Source: Diprion similis
Taxonomy: Eukaryota > Arthropoda > Insecta > Hymenoptera > Diprionidae
Direction: 5' to 3'
Assembly (NCBI RefSeq): GCF_021155765.1
Contig: NC_060111.1
Coordinates: 1,550,001 to 1,614,000 of the forward strand
Length of the DNA: 64,000 bases
The translations under genes and the position numbers were made by a program. Each line of letters begins with the position of its first letter. Position 1 is the stretch's first letter. The notes under the pieces were generated by a model. The model had not been told where the DNA came from. It did not search any database and worked only from the letters and a program-made list of their open reading frames with translations. Positions 25,776-40,900 of the stretch are shown one piece after another.

Positions 25776-27075
25776 CAGTGTAGAAATTCGACTAGTCATA
25801 CGGATCTGGAAATTTTTTCCGGATTTCAAAAGCTCCGAAAACACGCAATTCCTAATTTTTTGCTGACGAAAATTGAAGTGAAGAAATTAAATTTTCAAGA
25901 TACATCGCAAAATATTCGGAATTAGATGCTTTCAAAGTTTTAAAAATTCGAAACTTCCATCCCAACCTCAGTTTTTCAGTGTTTTTTTTTTTTTTTTTTT
26001 TTTTTTTTCGTTTTGACAAAATACGTCATCAAATGCACTGACTTATTCGTTTAGCTGTTTCTGAAGAAAAAAAAAATTTACAGGACTGTGTTATAGTAAA
26101 AAAAAAAACGGGACACCGAAGTCAAAATGTATTAATCCATTAATCCATTGATCCATGTATTATCCAAACAGATCCAATGATAAAATAAATGATTGAAGAA
26201 AATTAATAACAATCGATTCGATTGGAAGAAATTATTCCAGACTGTACTGTAATAATATCAAAGACAAAAAACGAAACATTGCTTCGCAAGAAACAAAGTT
26301 TTTAAAAACTTGAAGCAAAAAAAAAACAAAAAAAAAAAAGTAATTAGGGGAGGGTGGGGCAAAGTGGGTCCCTTAAGAAAATAATTCCCAAAATCAGAAT
26401 AAAATGTTTAGTTTTCATACGAACAATTATGTTTAATTGTTATCTAGCAGTCTCGAGAAAAAATAATCGTAAATTCAAATTCGGAAAATAATTTGACTTT
26501 GACGAGTTGAGAAAAAAAAAGCCCAACTTGAAACGTTTCGCGTTAAGAGCTGTGTGATTACTCGATTAAATGATTTCCGAATAATTGATATCTGATAAAA
26601 AGTTCAGCTGGTTAATTTTATCTATTGTTTAAAAAATTTCAGGGGACCACTTTGCCCCCAAATTTTTTAAGACATAAAAAATTTCAAGGTGCCCACTTTA
26701 CTCCACCCTCCCATACTTTCCTAGAATCCTAGTAATAACAGTAAATGAATTTCTCTTTCTCTCAGCGCAGCGACATGTAAAATGATTTCATGTAATTTCC
26801 TCCTCATATAATCCGGAGGGATCGAATCACCTCAATAAATCAAATTACACAGGAAATCTATTTCCGTAGACATTCGGTCTTCCTGAAAGCAGGTAGGTAT
26901 CAGAATTTATATGTCTACTCGTTACGTGCTATACGAAGCAACAAAATTCGAGCTCAGAAAGCAGGCAGGCAACGCAACGCGAGAAGCATCGATTCGTCGG
27001 TTCGCGTTTCACCCACTCTTTTTCTTTGTCTCTGTCTACGATTCATCCGCAGTGTTTAAATAGTGATTTTTTCTG

Positions 27076-27111
<36 letters not shown>

Positions 27112-28923
27112 TCGTTCCGTCGTTCTTTATTTTATCTGATCTATCCCACCCTCCTAGCTTTCATCGTTTCGTTCTTTTTTCATCCCTCTGTTTTTTCTCC
27201 TCTTTACCGCACTTTTTCTCCATTTCACCAACCGGCTGACAATGCTGTGCACAAAGCAAACCGCCTTCTATTTTTTAATCGGAAGTCAGCTGGCGGTGAC
27301 TTCATTCATCATCGTTTAAGCGAGATGGAAAATTTCAATTAATTAACTGGCAAATAAATTCCATCCAGTTTGTCCTCTTCTCGTTCTCTCTGCGCATCTT
27401 ATACTTCTATAAATTAACAAGTTTCTTAATTAATCATTCTGTTTTCTATTTTACAAATTGATGTCAAATTTTTTTCCACAAAATAACACAATAGAAGAAA
27501 GCCTCATTTTTTAACTCGCTTACTAGCTTCGATTATTTTTAAGCCTCCAATTTCTCTCTACATATTTCTTGACAGACTCTTCATCAAATTTGACACTAAA
27601 TTTTTCGCCACCCTAATTTTCCCACGTCAGCATGACGTGATGGCGACCGTGCAGCTGATGTAGCCCGTGCAATATGAGTGAGTGTCGATTTGTCTTCTTT
27701 TTTTCTATTATTTTCCTCTTTTTCATTTTTTATTTTTATTATTTCTCTCTCCTTCGTCGCGATGACGCAGACAGGGAATTGAAAAATTACCCAAACGACC
27801 TTCGCCACTAAAATAGTCAATCTTCACCCCCCTCCCCCCCCTACCAGAGAAGCGTATTTTTCGATTTGAGACTCTGCGAGCTTCGCGGTTCATTTATATT
27901 CACTTATCTTTGATTGATCTCGCGAAGCAGATGAAGAACAAAAAAAAAATAAGAAATAAGAAATAATATATCGTGTAACGATGATGCAAACTCGATATAC
28001 TTTCAATCCGAAAATAATTTCGCAGTACAGAATCGTAGAAATAAGAGTTCGAAGCACGAAATTGAGGTTAGGATCGCGTAACGTAAGTTTTGTCGCGACG
28101 GCGCATGCGCGAGAAGTATAAAAATGGTCTTTTCCGAACTCTGCGCATGCGCGTTTGCAGACTGACTCTACGGCCACAGAAACGAGTACTTTGTGCACGG
28201 AAAGGACGCAAGAGAAGACGCGTAAAACATACTCGCGTTACATAAAATCGATTTTACGATTATCTTCGTTGCCACTGCAGCCGAACAGCAATTTGATCAG
28301 TTTAGACGATATTTCTCCGTGACTATCAAATTAAACCGCAGGCAAATGTGCGGTGTAAAAAAAACAAAATGCGACGAAATCGGTTTTCACCAAGCTTACA
28401 TCAAGCTCGGACAACCTTTTGTAAAAGTCTCTTCTACCTTTTGTCATAAAATGTGACGAAATTTTACAACCCCCAACAGTGAAGAATACTTTGCTGTTAC
28501 GTCCGGTGCTAAATTATTATCCGTAACTTTCGAAATGGGTCGTCGAAATTATGGACGCAATGCAGAAAAGCGAGGAGTCTCTCCTACGTTATACGATGCA
28601 CACCTCTACATATAAAACAGTATATATATATACATGAATATAAATCCATACATAAAGACTTTATGCCCGCCTTACATTACGTATAAGGTACATAATGCGG
28701 TTCGTATTATTATATTAACACACTTCAACAAAAAAAAAAAAAAAAAAAACGATTCTTTTTTTTTTTTCTTTTCTGTTTTCCGTCAACTTTGGTCTTTCGG
28801 AACGTAGAATTAACAAATACAATTATGATTGTATTAGATTCCATTCCAGTTGTTAATGTTATTGTAGTATTGCAAGCAGGGAAGATGTTTTTTTATTTTT
28901 TCTTTTATTGTCAAGCTGTGTAG

Positions 28924-28954
<31 letters not shown>

Positions 28955-31900
28955 TGGATATTAAAAAACAAAAAAAGAAAGAGAAGTAACTTTTCATCTA
29001 AATATTGCTTTTTTATGTCATGTATGAAAATTTCGATAAAACAAATAACTGGAGGCAATTTCGAAAAACTATGATTATTCGTATGAAATTTATTTTTACC
29101 GGTGCAATGAAAGACAAAAATATCGGTCGAAGATTTTCGTTCCTCTCTTTTTGTTTCTCTTTCTCCACGGTGTCGTATAATAAATATTATGAATAATTAC
29201 GAATGAGAAATAGAGCGAAATTGGGAAAATAAAAAGGATGAGGGTGAACTTTGGGCACCAACTGCGTTTTTCAAATCGCCGTAGGGGATAAAAAAAAAAA
29301 GGTAGATAAAAATTTCCAAGGCATTATAATACATTTATAGAAACGTTCAGTTGTAAGAAAGTTGCGGAAAGTTTGGGAAGATTTTTTTTTATATATATAC
29401 TTTCGCACTTGCAAAGCTGCAGCAAGTAAAAACGTCAAAGCATAAACACTAAAGTTGCGGAAAGTTTGGGAAGATTTTTTTTTATATATATACTTTCGCA
29501 CTTGCAAAGCTGCAGGAAGTAAAAACGTCAAAGCATAAACACTAATCTAAGTAAGTAAATGTTAAGAACTGATATAATTAGGAGTATGTAACGAGATTCT
29601 TCGAAGTTCTACCTCGTTTCATGTGTGAAAAGTAAAGAAAGAAAGAAAGGAAAGGAAAGGAAAGGAAAGGAAAGGAAAGGAAAGAACAGGTGCAGGGTGA
29701 CTTGAGAGAAAACTCGGTTGTGATTCTCGGACGGGATAAAAGCTCGAGATTTTATTACCAGCTGGGTTATACGAAAAGAGAGAGAGAGCGAGAGAGAGAG
29801 ACAAATAGACATGGTTACATACAGAGTTTGTGCATAGTCTTGTTCACCGATCGATGCATCGCCTTTATGTTCCACACGTACACCATTGCAAGCACGTTAT
29901 ACAAGGTATAACTTGGTCAGGTATCGAAGGATTTATTGGCTCGAGGATAGAAGCTTTTCCCTAGCGAGGCTGAAGATCCTCAACCTTTTCTGCGGGGAGA
30001 GTCGAGGAGTCAAGAAGCTCGGAATCTCGGAATCTCGTGTTATATCTGGGATATTCTACCCCAACTCGACCAGTGTTAAGCTCCAACCATCTCAAAATCA
30101 TTTCGTATTTTTTTTTCCAAGATTCTACTGGGTGAAAAATATGACTTGAATTTTTTTCAAATTTTTTTAACAATCCGTTTATTTTTTATATATATTTCAA
30201 GTAGATTGCGAATGAAAGTTTTTTTATAATTTGATAAAATTTGTCAATAATCCAGTGAATGACACAAAACACACCCCGTCAAGGAAAACGTGGGTCGAAT
30301 TTTTTTTCTAGTTTTTTATCACCTAATTCGGAATTTTTTGAAATTTTGAAAACCCAAAATTATCTTTACTAACTACAGTGGCGCATCATCGAATTGGTGA
30401 AACCGAATATTTACAAGTAAATTGACTCGCTTTTGACTCTTACGATTTGATCCTGTGTTAATTTTGTGTTTAAAAATTTCAAAAATCCGATTTCAAAGAG
30501 ATATAAGAAATGGAAAAAAAGTCCAGCCCGCGTTTTCTTTGAGGGGGGGTATTTTGTGTTTTTCGCTGGATTTTTGGAAATTTTTTCAGATTTTTAAAAA
30601 CGCTCATTCGCAATCGACTTGAAATATTTATAAAAAATAAATGGCTGAGTAAGAAAATTTGGAAAAAATTCTAGTCGCGTTTTTCACCCAGTAGAATGTT
30701 AGAAAAAAATATGAAATGATTTTGAGATGGTCGGGACTTAACACCGGTCGAATTGGCGCGGAATGCCCCATCTATAGGACAGGCATACGTGCCGCGGGAG
30801 GGTCGAAAAGGACTGCGGACGTAAGGCGAGCTTTGAATTCACTCGAATAACGGAGGACGAAGTGAAGTGAATTCGCCGAGAATGGCAGTGTCCTGCAGCT
30901 AACTTCCTTAAACTTCCAAGATCGCCCGCAGCATCATCCCTCGCTGCGTTCTCCGTCGACCTCAGTTTTCCCAAAAGCTCTTTGGCAGACTTGAAGAGCA
31001 ACTTGACACGCGATGCAGATCATGCGGGTGTGTGTTTGGGGAATAAATAGAAACACGTAATTGGAGAGGGGGTGGGGGTGAAATTCCGAATTTGAAAAGT
31101 TCCCAAAGCGTCAGATTCTCAATTTTTTCCGGAGAAAGTTGAAGGGCAGAAATGAAACCTTGACGAAACATCAAAATTTCGAAAAGAAAAAATTCCGGAA
31201 GAGGGTAACTTCGATAGGTGAGTGAAAATTCTGAAATTGCGAAAATGAGAAAATTTTAAGATCTGAAACATCGAAATTCCGAATGAATGAAATTACGGTG
31301 GCAAATCAAATCGACAAGATGGAATAAAAAATATGCGCTATGGGAAAACGATCTGGATGAGATAAGAAACGAGGGTGGAAAAGGAAGAAAAGAAAAAAAA
31401 AACATCCCACCGTACAACGCAAGCTACTCACGTCACCCCGATATTCGTACAGGGACCGAATGATTCCCGAATAAAAAAAAAAATCCGTTCGGAATTGAAA
31501 AATAGTTTTCTCTGTCATGTAACACTTCATTTTTCACCCATATCTGGATTACGTCATGGTTTCCGCGTAGATATATCTACACACACGCACACACACACAA
31601 ATATATATACCTATATATTTATATATATATTAGGGTGGCGCAAAAGAACCGACTATTTTTTATTTTTGAGTCTCGTGTGACAAAATGTTAGTTTTTGATG
31701 TTTTAAGAGGCCACTCCAAAGGACAGTTTGAAAAAAAATTTTTAAGAGGTCGCTCCACATTTTTTAAAACGTCAGAAATCGTCGAAAATCGATTTTTTTT
31801 TTTTAATTTTTTTCTCGTTACGGTATAATTTTATAGACAAAAAAAAAATAAGTTTCCGAAAGTTTCAGTTCAAAATTTGAATTTTGAAAGGTCGCTCATA

Positions 31901-34900
31901 ATTTTTTTTCAATTTTTTGGTGCATTTCTTTAGATCTTTTCGAGCGACCTTTTAATATTCATATTAAAATTTGATACATTTTTTTTTTTTCAATTTAGTA
32001 AGAAAGAATCGATAACAATACACCACGACATGAATTAAAAATCAAACAAAATATTGAAAATATAATTTTTTGACGATTTTTGATATTTAAAAAAATTTGG
32101 AGCGACCTGTTAAAATATTTTTTTTTCAGCTGTCCTTTGGAGTGGGCTCTTAAAAGATCAAAAACTAACATTTTGTCACACGAGACTCAAAAAAAAAAAA
32201 ATAGTTGGTTTTTTTGCGCCACCCTAATATACATATATACAATATATAAAATACTGCAAACACAGATCCACGTTCCGCATATTGCCGGGGTTGAAGAAGA
32301 AGAGGGAGAAGAGAAAGAGAAAAAAACAAATGTATATTCTCATGCTCCTTCGTCCGTAACCCTGAACGGGCTTTTCGTTCTACTATATTGTGTAGCACCA
32401 TATATGTATACATAGGAATATATACACGATATACATATTGTATAATACAAGCAGCGATACTCTTTTAGATTTATCTTCGAGCCTGAAGCCGATTGTCATT
32501 ATTTTTTCCTTTTCCTCTTGCCTTCCTTTCCGCTTCCACGCCGTTTTTATTTTCTTCTCTATTTTCTTTTTTGTTTTTCATTTTTTTTTGTTCATCCATG
32601 TTTTTTCTTTATTTCTCTCATGAACAATAACGTGAGAGCTTTTTTTGTTTTGTTTTTTATCAAACACACACTTGTCACATCTCATCTCACGCCAGGCGAA
32701 GCACATGATTATCATTGTTGTTTGATAAACAATTGAATTAATTCACCATGCGAGTTATTCCCGGTTGTATGTACACCTACACTTTGTCTGTCTCTAATCG
32801 GGAGAGAAATTATTCTCTCTGTGTAGAGACGGCATGAGGCATTTGTGACGTACGGAATCCGTTTTAAATTTCATTTGTTTAATTTCATTTTTCCATATTT
32901 TCTTCCGTCTCTTTCTTTGTTCAAAATACTCGTTGTTCGAAACGTTTATATTCTAGAATTATTCACGCTAAACGATCTGAGAAAGAAAATAAGGAAAACT
33001 GAAACCTTTGAAGAAGAGCTTGAAAATCATTATGCTAAAGTTATATTCTGTAACGACAGTTTAAACGGCTCATCAGACTCGAACGTTTTGCGCGAAAGCT
33101 CGATCTTTATTCTTTTACAACTGCGCAATTTCAAACCCCCTTGCTTGAATCACATCGAAAATCGCTCGCCACAAAGTAGGATTCACTAAACCGGAGGATC
33201 TGCACTAATTTACTCGAAAGCCGCACGAGATTCGCGAATTGCGAGGCCACTCGTTCTGGAAACTTTGCAGATACTTATATACCACTAATTAGCCTGCTGT
33301 GGCTCGGGGTTAATGGAAACTGAAAACGTAAAATAAAATTTGAAAACGATGTTACCTTCAACTTGCTTATTATCCGTAAATATTACCTTGGAATTATGCG
33401 AACTGCAAGCTGCAAAGTACGGAATCGCAAATTCCACTTTATCCAATAATTAATTAACGCCAATTAAGCTTACTCGTAATGTTCAAAGAAGATCATCAAA
33501 GTCTTTCGTTTCTTTGGTGTTTAAGACAAGTTTTTATCCTCAAAATCTAAAAAAAAACTCGCGCCTGTGGCGTCATCTGGCGTTTCGATATTTCGTTACA
33601 TAACCTATAAAGTTTCGAAAAGTAACTTCCTAAAAACTTCCAAAACAAATTTCAAGACATTATTCACAACGAATTTTGTCGCTGGGGTCCAAACGACCCC
33701 AGTGTGTCAAGTACGTGATTCAACAGAAGTGTTTCTGGTACATTTTCAACAACAATAAAAAAAAAATAATAATAATAATTTTACATTCAAAAAATTTTTT
33801 AACGTTCTATTCAGAACGATTCGAAATAAAAACTTGACGTTTGTAGTTTTCAATCTTTCCGATCTTACCTGCCGTTCGTAGAAGGTGTTCACCTCGGATT
33901 TTGTCGGGAGATCGAGAAACACGGCGCGTCTTGTGTGATCGTAAGGCTCAACGTCTACGTAAACATCGAACAAGGGCGCCCCGTTGACCCTCAGGAGGGA
34001 TGCGACCAGAGGTGTGATGTCGGAGGGTGCCATTCTACGGGGTGGAATGTAACCCCCGAGTTCGTCGAGGAGTTCATACACTGGAACAGAAATTTTTTTT
34101 TCGAAAAAACAACTTTTAAAAATTGACCAACGTATCGATTTTCATTGTTATTAATCGTAATGTTATTAAATATCTTCTAAGGAATTCTAGGGTTGTTCAC
34201 ATAAAATTTCTGTGTTTCGGTTTTTTTTTTCTGTTAATTCCTCTTTATCATCGAAATTCGTACAGATTTTTTGTTAAACTTTTCATCATAATAGACTCAA
34301 GAAAACAAAACAAAAGAAGTTATTATTCAGTGATATAAAACTGGTTATATAATCGTCCCAATTTATTTATTTATTTTTGTTTTTTGGGGGGGATTTTGGT
34401 GATACAAAAATGGTTTACAATAGAGATTCGATCTTTCGAAAGAATGTGGTGAAAGTAAAATGAAAAAAGAATTTCAATCACAGCCGGAATGATTAATAAT
34501 AACTCGAGTGAAAAATTTTTGACCCCCAGCGTGAAAAATTAGAAATTGAAACTTTGTCGAAATAACGATCAAAGTTATTATTGCAGTATACGTATAGTGT
34601 TATATATATACCCTCGGTTTGGGGGATCCTCGAGGGTTGTTCAATACCCCGAAATGGCTGGCAGGGGTAGAGAAATCCAGGAATATCTGAGTATCTGAGT
34701 ATCTGAGTATCTGAGTATCTGCGTAATCGGCTCTGGGAAGTCTAGTATAAATCGGGGAAGTGGGTGGTGGTGGTGAGTTAGGGAGGGTGAGGGTGAGGGT
34801 GGTTAAATTTCTACGGGGATCGACCCGCTTTCAGACTTTCCACCCTGCACCAACGAGCACAGCGTCCCTGATGCCGCCTAAGCGACTCGCATCGATTAAA

Positions 34901-37900
34901 TAATGATCCTAATGACCTGGGTAACTACGTTCGCTGTACAATCTATACGTACGTACTATATAGATACGTATAACCAGAGCTGAAACACACGGGTCTAAAA
35001 AGGCCAAGGCTGTCATGTGATCACGGATTTAAATGCGACTCGAGAACCACGAAGGACGCTTTTCAGGCACCCCACGACGATTCCCGGGCAGTAAGGATTG
35101 CCTTACAGTCCTTATCACGCTTCGGCGGATACTCAAACACCTGGATAATCATCCTGAACCCCCTTGATCACCGTATGTTTTTTGTGTTTACTGTAAAGCC
35201 TCGCTTCTGTCTATTCGAAATTATGATAGTAAAGAAAAAAAAAAAACAAAGGACAAAGGTTTCTTTTTTTTTTTTTTTTTTTTTTTAGTAATTAGTTAGT
35301 TCGAATAATCGGTAGTTCGAATTTGATCGTCTTTTAAACTGTCCGTTTCCTTTCAAAAATTGCAAGACGTATTGAAAAATCGTGTGTAAAGAAAAATTGT
35401 AAAATAAAATAAATAATTCGAGGTGCATTTTTTTTTTTTTCTGATTTTCAGTTAAAATTTATACCTTAAAAATAATACTCAGCTTGGGGAACAATTATTC
35501 ATGTACCTATATTATTCAATACCGATTCAAGGAAGTATTTTTCTACAATGTCAAAATCAGATTTCATTAGTGACTTGTTTTTTTTTTTTTTTTATTTATT
35601 TATTTTTTTTTTTTTTCAATATATATACGTATATTAAACGATATAAACACGTTTTTCCGGCTTTCCTCGATTACAAAAACAGAAAAGCTCCATCAATCCT
35701 CATCCGAGTATTACAACAGCAGACACGAAGGACCGTATATTTTCATTAACGAGTGGAGGGAAGTTTTTTCCGGGATGAAAATAAAAATATAAAATAAAAA
35801 AGAAAACAGGAAAAAGAAACAGAGCATCTCAGGAGAATTACATTAGATATCTTCACCCTGCTGAGTGACTTCTTCTCGCATAGGACCGCGGCTACGTTAT
35901 TTACCGTTGAAAAAACGTCACCGTTCCACATAAAAAGTATACGAAGAATACGCGTATGCGGGGAAGGAAAAGGACCAGGCATAATACAAGGATATACATA
36001 TATGTATTTATATATATAATATTTAGTAGAGGAAGCTTTACAGGCTTCTGAGTAAGAAAAAAAAAAAAAAAAATTACAACCAACATTTTTGGGACTGGAA
36101 GATACGGCGAATATCTTTTTTTGTTTTTATTTTTACGTTTTTTTTGCTTTTTCTTTCACGGGGCTTCGGACGTCTGTACGGTGGTTGTAGGGGATGGTCG
36201 CGTATGAAGAGTAACGGGGTTGGGTGGGGGGGGGGGGGAGGAGGCTGCGGTACCGGAGGGAGTGATGAAAACAAACTGGGAGCGATTCAGCAAGGAGGCA
36301 AAAAGTTCGTTTTTCATGAATCATGAGATTACTCCTGCATGCCGTTACTAAAAACTCAGAGTTCAAAACGGTTGCGAGTATCGCGCAAGATTAAACTTCC
36401 ACCACCACCACCACCACCACTTCCACTCATTTCTATACTTGTTTTCCTTTTCCTAGATTGTAATTGAATAAATTCGACCTCCTTCAATCCAGATTAAATT
36501 TATAGGCATGCGTAGATTGAAATTTTGCTTTTATATCTGCTTGAGCCGAATCAACTTCGCTTTGTTAATTACTTTTATTTTAAGAAGGAAAAACTCTCTC
36601 TCTCTCTCTCTCTCTCATTTTTCTATTTTTTCTCTTTGAAACTACTAATTTTTCAGCTTAATAATAATAAAAATCTTTGATAATAAACATAATCCTTCAA
36701 GATCGCAAACGGAATCCTTTGCAAAACTCCTTCAAGTCTTTGAACTTCTATCCTGTATGAAAACAGTGAAAACCTCCAAAAAATGGTAAACCAGCGAGTG
36801 AGGGGGGGAGGGGGGGGGGGGGGGGGGGGCAGAATTCGGAAGAAAGTTTTCTCAGAAATTTTAGCAGTATATCAGCATGGCCGTGAAAGTTTTCTTGACA
36901 AACATCCGAAATCTTGCAGACGACAAAGGACTTGAGGATTTTTTTTTTTATATGTCAAAGGTGAAAAACAGGAATGTGACGGTTGAATCGAGCTTAGAAG
37001 TGAGATATCCAAGAAAACTGTTCTGACCTTTCCCATATCCTTCCAAACCAATCCTTCCAAAACCAATGAGAAAAAAAAAAGTCCAAAGCGAAGGTGAAAT
37101 ACTAAATTCTGATGGTTTGCAAAATATTTTTCAGATTTTATTGCAGTGCAGACGAATTTTCGAAGGAAGAAAGATTTTATTTGCAGAAATATTTTCACAC
37201 GAATATTTATTTTTGATATTCGCAATTTTTTTTTTTTTTTTTTTTATACTCTTCGGTGGAAACTCATAACGATACAAAGTTCAACGATAAGAATTAAAAG
37301 GGAGTAAAAGATAAGAAAATAGGAAAAAAAAACCACGAGCAAAAACAAAGAAGAAAATTGCAGAAAATGGTGGGTAACGTGTTTAGATAATCGGTTTGCC
37401 GAGCTAAATCGTGCGCGATGAAAAGTGTACAAGGAAAGATTGAGAAATTTCACCTGCACGCACGCACGTATAATATTCATGGAGAATATAATAATAATAA
37501 TGATAATAATAATAATGATAATAGGCGTGTGCAAATGGTGGAAGTATAAGTAATAATAATTATTGTTAAGAGTTGACAGCACCCGGTGAAGGACGGTTGC
37601 GTGAATCTCTTATTCAAACTTATATATGCATGTATATGAGGCATTCCAAGTGAAAACGAGGAGTCATTTCCCTCAGGTTATCAGATCCTTGCATAAATTT
37701 TTTTCTTTTCGCATTGATTCCACGTGAAAGAAAGTCTGATTTTTTTAAAGAATTCTTGTCGCTACACCTTCAGGTAGTACGGCGATCGTTTTTGTGTAAA
37801 AACGGGATAACAGAAAAAAAAAAAATTCTGTTTAGTTTCTAAAATTAGGCTTCTTTAAAGTGGAATCAATGCAAAAAAAAAAGTTATGCAAGGAAATGAC

Positions 37901-40900
37901 TCCTGGATTTCACTTCGAATGCCCCATACATGTATATATATATTCACCTTACAGGCGTAATATTAATTACGTAGGTAGGAAGTGAGAAATGTGGGTCAGA
38001 TTAACAGTTAGAAATGATTCTTATCCCACGTTAGCCGGTAGCCATTGCACGAAAGCCTTAACCTTCGAAAGAAAGCTGCAAGTTCTTGTTGTTGTTCTTT
38101 CTCGGTTGATCGTTGATTTTGCTAAGCTGCACGAACGTTAACTCGCGAAACTGCGATATACACGTTATATATATATAATATATATGTACATATAGTTAAC
38201 TAATTCGGTAAACTTTTGATAAATTAATCTGATATATTATATTTTATTCATTTGAACTTTTCGCCCATTTTTCGTCGACCTTTCACCATTTCTCTGTTTA
38301 AGTTTGGTAAAATTTTAAAAAGTGATAAAGAAAAAAACACAAACTTCATGCCACAATAATTGTTTACCAAATATAATAATATCGTTATTATTACATCGTA
38401 AGTACAATTTGGTGGGCAAAAAACAAATCGAACATCTTTTGTCGGACAATAATGAAAGGAAAAGTATTCTGCAAAAGAATCTGAGCGATTTACTAGTAAG
38501 GGCTTACATTGTTACACATATATGTAAAAAAAAAAACAAAAAAACTATATCCGCAAGTATATATGCGAGAAGTGAAGTGCAGAGAGCAGAGGCGGTAAAT
38601 TGCGGATGGAAATGGCGTGGCCTTGGATGTGCAGAGCTAGGCGGATGTCAGAGAATGCAAATCACCGAGATAAAAAGGCTCCCACTCACCCCCCGACGTC
38701 CCCTTTTACCCCACCACTTCCGCTCTTTTATCCCACTCCAAAATTCGCTCTATCCTGCCTCGATCCCCTCGGCCTCGTGACTCTAGATTTGATGTGCGGT
38801 GGCAGGGTATCGACGATAGAAACGAGTATCAGAGAGGGAGAGAGGGGTTGGACTTTTGTTTGAAATTTTAATTGAACTTTCAGAGAAATCTGGCTCTCAA
38901 TATCGCCAGTGGCGTTTCGTGCCAATCGGGGGTTAATTTTAAACCGCTGCGAACTGGGAAAATCGCGCGTTTATGCTTCTTTTCTGCAAGTAAAATGGAC
39001 AGTTTTGCGAAAAAAATTTACACCCCGAAGTATAATTGTCAGAATGGTTTTACACGTGCGAAGGAATTTTTTTTTTTCTCCTTTTCTCGTGACGGTTTTG
39101 AAAAATTTAAAACACAGGGAATTTCGACGGTTGAAATAATTTTTCATAATCTCAAATTGGAACACTTTTTTGGGAGACGGGGAATTGAAAATGTCGAAAC
39201 CACGTTTCAGGGGAGGTTTTTCAAGGCATCTGCAGAGCGCCTTGGCATCACTCAGTTGGCGGGAATAAATCTACGCGAGTCAGGATAAGCCGGATTGGCG
39301 GCGAGTCACGTAGCCATGAGTTTTCGCATTTACACATTTTCGTCATCCCTCAAAGAAGAAGGATGAAAAGTTTGAAAAATGACTACTGCATGACGGCGAT
39401 TTTGTCGTTCAGAAACTTCCCGTTCTTATGCCTTTAGGTAGGTACTATGCATAGAATATGCGGGCGAAATCTTGAATAAGGCATAACGAGAAAGTTTCGC
39501 ATTGGGAACGGAAAAAACTGCCCCCGCGAGATTTTAGTCTGTGACTAATTTACGCCCTCGGAGCCACCACGTCGCATTTTTTACACACACACCTGCGCAA
39601 TGTGGTGCTTCGGGGAGCGATATGGGAATTTATTTCATTGTCTTTGAAACGGGGAATCGCTTCAACTGATCCTTGATTGGCGTTCGAGATGAAAATAAGA
39701 CGATTCGCATAAAACATGATCTAGACAAGATAAGAAATATGGTTTCTTGTTCATGAATCTTTGCGTAACTGTTACAAGATTATTCACATTTTTATCTAGA
39801 TAATGTTGATGTTCAGGATAAAAACGATAGTTTATTGATATCACCGAAAAACGAAAATCGATGATCCTAAGAAATATTTCACGTCTTCAAAATACATCAT
39901 ACACAGTGTAAATTTTTTGATACAGTAAAATATTTCTTTCGGATCAAGTTAAAATTTTGTTCAATGAGTCAAAAAATGCTTATTCGACTCAAACAGTCGC
40001 TCATTTTTTCAGTACAACAAATTCCTGCTGAGATTTCAACATTTTAGTTCGCTCGAAACGCCGCGGGCAGATGACATACGGGGTCAGAAGGGCTTATCTT
40101 CATGCAAGTTTAGAAATTATGCAAACACGTATTATCCCCATGATTAGGTAAGAGATGAGGTTATTATATCCGAAATGATCATAATCCTGGATAAATTTAT
40201 TTGCACAGATAACCCACAACATTGCACGAAGGATCGAGGGTACACGGGAGTCAAAAGGGCTCAACTCCACGCAAGTTTAAAAATTATGCAAAGACGTATT
40301 ATCTCTGCGATCAGGTAACACATAAGGTTTTATATTCAAAATGATCATTATTCTGGATAAAATTATATCTACAGATAACCCACAACATTGCTCGAAAGGC
40401 GGAGGGCAGATGGCACGGTGGTCAGAAGGGCTCAACTCCACGCAAGTTTATAACTTATGCAAACAGGAAGGAAGGAAAATCGATTAGCCTCGGCAGCGTC
40501 CCGACACCCACCTCGACCACCCCCGCCGATCAAGGACCCGTTTGTTTCCTTTTCTCCCCATTTCATCCCCTTACACCCCGTGTTATTTCCGTACCACCCA
40601 AAAACGGCTACGGGCATGAGTGGCCCGGGTTTATTTATTGTCCTTTTTATAAATTTTCGCGTTTTATCTTTATGTACGGTAATGCCTATATATATTGACA
40701 CATATGTATATATATACAGCCTGTATTTTAGGTACATCCATACACTCGGGTTCCAGTATAATTACACAGCGACTCGAATTCTCCGTTGCCAAAACACGCG
40801 AAAATATCATCGGTTATATACCCTCACCGACTGTCAGCGTACGCTGAATTTTATTCGTTTCTATATGTATATGTATACTAGTTTCTGGACCCTGCGCCAA

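Larger units (their letters stand above)
24770..33868 (-). other. M13 intron 4
   Basis: A 9.1-kb intron containing a 30-base C run (25745-25774), several hairpin elements, a 93-bp tandem duplication, paired GCGCATGCGC palindromes at 28101-28153 and pyrimidine microsatellites. No exon seen. Confidence 0.7.

Noticed and set aside
27605..27622. Possible third copy of the GGGTGGCGC MITE
   Set aside because: Only a GCCACCCTA-like end is seen with no partner inverted repeat nearby.
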